Source of the DNA: Stercorarius parasiticus
Taxonomy: Eukaryota; Chordata; Aves; Charadriiformes; Stercorariidae
Reading direction: 5' to 3'
Assembly (NCBI GenBank): GCA_013396915.1
Contig: VWZL01000165.1
Location: 577,042 to 641,041, forward strand
DNA length: 64,000 nt
Shown piece after piece: positions 62,469 to 64,000 of the stretch. Below the pieces are notes generated by a model. It worked only from the letters and a program-made list of their open reading frames with translations. It was not told the origin of the DNA and searched no databases. Within the stretch, counting starts at the first letter, position 1. The number at the start of each line of letters is the position of its first letter. A program made the position numbers and the translations under genes.

Positions 62469-63272
62469 TATACGTTTCAGCTTGCTTCAGATAACATTTT
62501 GCAATGACAAAAGTCCAAAAGGACGAAACACCAAAGCATTATTCGTTTAATAAACAAGCTGCTATGGGATTCTTTCTCAGGCTCATATTTCTTTAATAAA
62601 GATCACTTTCAATGATATGACGAAAGAAGACCAAATTTAGAGAGAACAGTAGGATCCTTGAAAGTGAAACAAGGGCAATTCCTTCAAGTACAGTGTGACT
62701 ATAATATAATGCCTCTCCTCTTCTCAGTACCCTTCAGATTCTGACTGCGTGCAGAACATGATACTATTATCTGTAGGAAGAAAAACAAAGAGAGAAAGAG
62801 TAGTTGGTTGTCTGGAACAAATTACAACTGTTAAAGGTGAGGCATAACAGAGCTCAGAAACCATTAATGTTAGATATATTGTGTATGCCCGTGCTGGTCA
62901 CTCTCTGGGAAGCATATTCTTTTCTAGCAGTTGTTTAAGTCCTATATGCTGTATCCTCACTAATGAAGATCTGATTCAAGCTGAAAGCTACCAGATTCAA
63001 ACATACTAAATTTTAAGTGCTTTAACTCATAATTAAAACCTGGCATAACTTCTTATTATTTAATGTTGCAAGGATTTTTAATGATGAAGAAAAAATTTTT
63101 CTCTTGGATAACATTTATCTGCAGATTTGCACGCACCCTATCCAAAAGAGTTAAAACTGAGCATCAAAAAGAAGTGAAGATCATAGATGAGCTCCTTAGC
63201 ACAACTGAGGTTAGATCCCTCAATTCACTACCTTGTCCCTGGATCACTCTGCCAGTAGAAGTCAAAATTGTA
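62469..63272. other. Noncoding DNA
   Basis: Unique AT-rich sequence between two CR1 copies. No feature is seen. Confidence 0.5.
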
Positions 63273-64000
63273 GAATTCATAGAATCATAGAATCATTTAC
63301 ATTGGAAAAGAACTTTAAGATCACCTAGTCCAACCGTAAACCTACCATTGCCAAATCCACCACTAAACCGTGTCACTAGGCACCACATCTACCCCTCTTT
63401 TAAATACATCCAGGGATGGGGACTCCACCAGTTCCCTGGGAAGCCTGTTCCAATGCTTAATAACCCTTTCACTGTAAAAATTTTTCTTAATATCCAATCC
63501 AAACCTCCCCAGGTGCAACTTGAGGCCATTTCTTCTTGTCCCATCACTTGTTATCGGGAGAAGAGACCAGCCCCCACCTCGCTACAACTCCTTTCAGGTA
63601 GTTGTAGAGAGGAATAAGGTCTCCCCTCAGCCTCCTTTTCTCTAAGCTAAACAACTGCAGCTCCCTCAGCCTCTCCTCATAAGACTTGTTCTCCAGACCC
63701 TTCACCAGCTTCGTTGCCCTTCTCTAGACATGCTCCAGCACCTCAATGTCTTTCTTGTAATGAGGGACCCAAAACTGGACACAGTACTCGAGGTGGGGCC
63801 TCACCAGTGCCGAGTACAGGGNATAAAGATATTAGAACAGGCCCCAGTACCGAGCCCTGGGGAACACCACTTGTAACTGTCTTCCAACTGGATTTAACTT
63901 CATTCACCACAACTCTTGGGGCCTGGACATTCAGCCAGTTCTTTTCCCAGCGAGGAGTACACCCATCCAAGCCGTGGGCAGCCAGATTCTCCAGGAGAAT
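63273..64000 (-). mobile_element. CR1 retrotransposon, runs off window, interrupted by N
   Basis: The low-coordinate end is the 3' terminus (ATTCATAGAATCATAGAATC). It then runs through the CR1 tail in order: AGTCCAACCGTAAACCTACC, TGGGAAGCCTGTTCCAATGC, ATAAGGTCTCCCCTCAGCCT, CCAGCACCTCAATGTC and GTGCCGAGTACAGGG. After one N at 63822 it resumes with ATAAAGATATTAGAACAGGC in the same orientation. On the minus strand, 63823-63970 encodes the reverse-transcriptase motif [15 protein letters not shown]. By recall of the family, ~400 bp that should sit between the two parts, including the FADD catalytic region, are absent. The frame is broken, so it is a dead or incompletely assembled copy. The 5' end lies beyond the window. 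Confidence 0.96.
63822..63822. other. Ambiguous base / probable unsized assembly gap
   Basis: The only N in the window. It sits exactly where co-linear CR1 sequence jumps by several hundred bases, so it more likely marks a gap of unknown size or a mis-join than a single ambiguous call. Confidence 0.7.

Noticed and set aside
1..64000. CRISPR array, operon, phage or plasmid system
   Set aside because: No regular spaced repeats, ribosome-binding sites or tightly packed genes. CR1 elements and base composition show vertebrate chromosomal DNA.

Overview
This is vertebrate, almost certainly avian, nuclear DNA. The firmest evidence is five recognisable copies of the CR1 non-LTR retrotransposon, ending in the ATTCTATG-type 3' tail typical of bird CR1. 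Several much older amniote repeats (MIR-like tRNA-SINEs and short palindromic 'TTACACCAGTGTAA' and 'CCTAAGG' elements) fit this. The sequence is AT-rich and CpG-poor. No long protein-coding gene, rRNA, tRNA, operon, CRISPR array or prokaryotic feature is visible. Most open frames are short, overlap on both strands and run through repeats or homopolymers, as expected by chance. The window reads as an intergenic or intronic gene-poor tract.

Layout. 0-5 kb: unique noncoding DNA, a degenerate ~58-bp minisatellite (1.6-1.9 kb), an AT-rich island (2.1-2.3 kb), a CR1 tail (2.9-3.0 kb), a possible minus-strand exon (3.75 kb) and a MIR-like SINE (4.64 kb). 5-20 kb: mostly featureless, with the most gene-like spot near 13.56-14.23 kb on the minus strand. 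There a TATA motif, a local CpG cluster, an ATG in good context, phase-compatible splice sites and a Cys- and sequon-rich frame line up. A minus-strand CR1 tail lies at 18.4 kb. 20-32 kb: an alternating purine-pyrimidine tract at 20.05 kb, an old CR1-like fragment at 26.2 kb, and MIR-like fragments. 32-50 kb: weak candidate exons at 34.8, 41.0, 46.3 and 46.7 kb, two tRNA-derived SINEs (40.0 and 41.8 kb), and old palindromic repeats. 50-64 kb: a 700-bp CR1 at 54.4-55.1 kb, a strong G-quadruplex motif at 58.1 kb, a CR1 tail at 62.4 kb, and a longer minus-strand CR1 running off the window end and interrupted by the window's only N.

I found no previously undescribed molecular system that I can defend. 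The best lead is the possible unrecognised minus-strand locus at ~14 kb. The clearest technical oddity is the single N at 63822, which appears to stand for about 400 bp of missing CR1 sequence. All exon proposals come from splice-like signals and open frames only. Repeat identities rest on recall of family consensus sequences, not on a database search.
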